From the NCBI GenBank assembly GCA_934047225.1, contig OW204005.1, positions 24,870,396 through 24,934,395 on the forward strand: DNA of 64,000 nt, in the 5' to 3' direction. The position numbers were made by a program, and so were the translations under genes. The notes beneath the pieces are model-generated. The model saw only the letters and a list, made by a program, of their open reading frames with translations. It made no database searches and was not told the DNA's origin. Shown here piece after piece: positions 63,434 to 64,000 of this stretch. Origin of the DNA: Ypsolopha sequella. Lineage: Eukaryota > Arthropoda > Insecta > Lepidoptera > Ypsolophidae. Position 1 is the stretch's first letter, and every line of letters starts with the position of its first letter.

Positions 63434-64000
63434 TGTGTGGTAAAAAGTGATATTAGCAGCTGGAACAGGGGCCCATAAGCTGTCCCAGATCTACGTCCAT
63501 GTAGATTCAATCTGCTTATATTCTACAAAAGTAAATACAAAATTTCCTACCAGAAAATTGCACTTGATGACGTCCTCAGTACGAATTCCTTCCATACGCG
63601 GAGTCCAAGGTGTGCCGGTGTTGTGACACGTTGTTCACCTTCCACGAAGAATCTAAACACAACCCACCTACACCTGGATGCATCCAAACCCAGAAGAAAT
63701 AGTAACCTGACAAAGTTCCACATTTGTTGGAAACCGCATGTAGGCAGGTTATATCACACACACATGAATTACACTAATAGTGGCCTTCACGCCAAAATAT
63801 TGTCAGACCCTGACTCAATAATGTTTTTTAAGATGTCCACATCAATTTTCCACGTATTAAACCATTAATAAATTAAATATTAAAATCGACCTCGATCTTT
63901 TTCCAAATTCCGCCTTTCCTAGGTTTTTTGACAGCTCCAAGTGTGAGAAGTGTTACCACACACAAAAAACAAAATCGTCGACCGAACACTCGACTGATGC
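63434..64000 (-). repeat. BEL-3 5' LTR (cut by the window end)
   Basis: 567 bp identical, as far as I can read, with 57407-57973. About 30 more bases are expected outside the window, followed by the target duplication. Confidence 0.92.

Larger units (their letters stand above)
57407..64000 (-). mobile_element. BEL-3: BEL/Pao element with near-identical LTRs, internally deleted
   Basis: The 3' LTR is 57407-58003 and the 5' LTR starts at 63434 and is cut by the window end after 567 bp. Minus-strand order is leader, gag, remnants of protease, integrase pieces and polypurine tract. Most of the reverse transcriptase is missing. A plus-strand BEL-4 fragment is nested inside at about 59643-61078. 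Confidence 0.9.

Noticed and set aside
1..64000. tRNA, rRNA or host protein-coding genes
   Set aside because: I looked for cloverleaf-like blocks, conserved rRNA stretches and non-transposon protein families and found none that I could support.

Overview
The window is eukaryotic repeat-rich DNA, almost certainly from an insect and most probably a moth or butterfly. The grounds are AT-rich intergenic sequence, short GT-AG introns, and the mix of element families: BEL/Pao and Copia LTR retrotransposons, CR1/Jockey-group LINEs with short simple-repeat tails, piggyBac, hAT, pogo and IS630-type transposons, and a DIRS-like tyrosine recombinase. No single-copy host gene, tRNA, rRNA or CRISPR array could be supported. 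The order Lepidoptera is an inference from the style of these families, not something read directly.

Layout. 1-1064: 3' part of a DIRS-like element (tyrosine recombinase plus a 68-bp inverted repeat), ending inside the 3' LTR of a BEL element. 1065-10259: degenerate minus-strand BEL element (BEL-1), split at 3357/7730 by an intact plus-strand Copia element (Copia-1, 3358-7729) with identical 156-bp LTRs and a TAAGG target duplication. 10260-18724: 8.5 kb without genes, holding LINE 3' ends, an 81-bp tandem duplication and a palindromic 106-bp satellite (14.58-16.61 kb) that is itself split by a LINE. 18725-19068: complete solo LTR of the BEL-1 family. 19-22.5 kb: pogo and LINE fragments.

22527-37157: old minus-strand Copia element (Copia-2; 323-bp LTRs, TATTT duplication) inside the tail of a pogo-like gene. 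Copia-2 carries a 606-bp LINE fragment (duplication GCCTTA) and a complete minus-strand BEL element (BEL-2, 26491-35874; 201-bp LTRs, CTATC duplication). BEL-2 in turn carries a plus-strand LINE in pol and a minus-strand LINE (34158-35773; duplication ATAAAG) inside its 5' LTR. The host reading frames resume across every insertion, so the order of events can be read: pogo tail, then Copia-2, then BEL-2, then the LINEs.

37.2-41.4 kb: LINE 3' end, then a long LINE with an uninterrupted 983-residue endonuclease/reverse transcriptase. 42.0-42.7 kb: 5' end of a piggyBac-like element at a TTAA. 42805-46872: decayed hAT element with an 8-bp TTAGGTAC duplication, BED finger, one intron and an unidentified 1.3-kb insertion. 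47-48.5 kb: pogo transposase fragment. 49.1-56.3 kb: IS630-type transposase gene split at a TTAA by a 6-kb piggyBac-like element (50071-56083). That element carries an unusual multi-exon gene next to a deleted piggyBac transposase. 57407 to the window end: minus-strand BEL element (BEL-3) with apparently identical LTRs around a deleted body, itself containing the 5' part of a plus-strand BEL element (BEL-4) behind an 82-bp perfect inverted repeat.

The two parts best supported as recent are Copia-1 (intact 1269-residue polyprotein, identical LTRs) and BEL-3 (identical LTRs, defective body). The least explained parts are the palindromic satellite, the multi-exon gene in the 6-kb piggyBac-like element, and the 82-bp palindrome.
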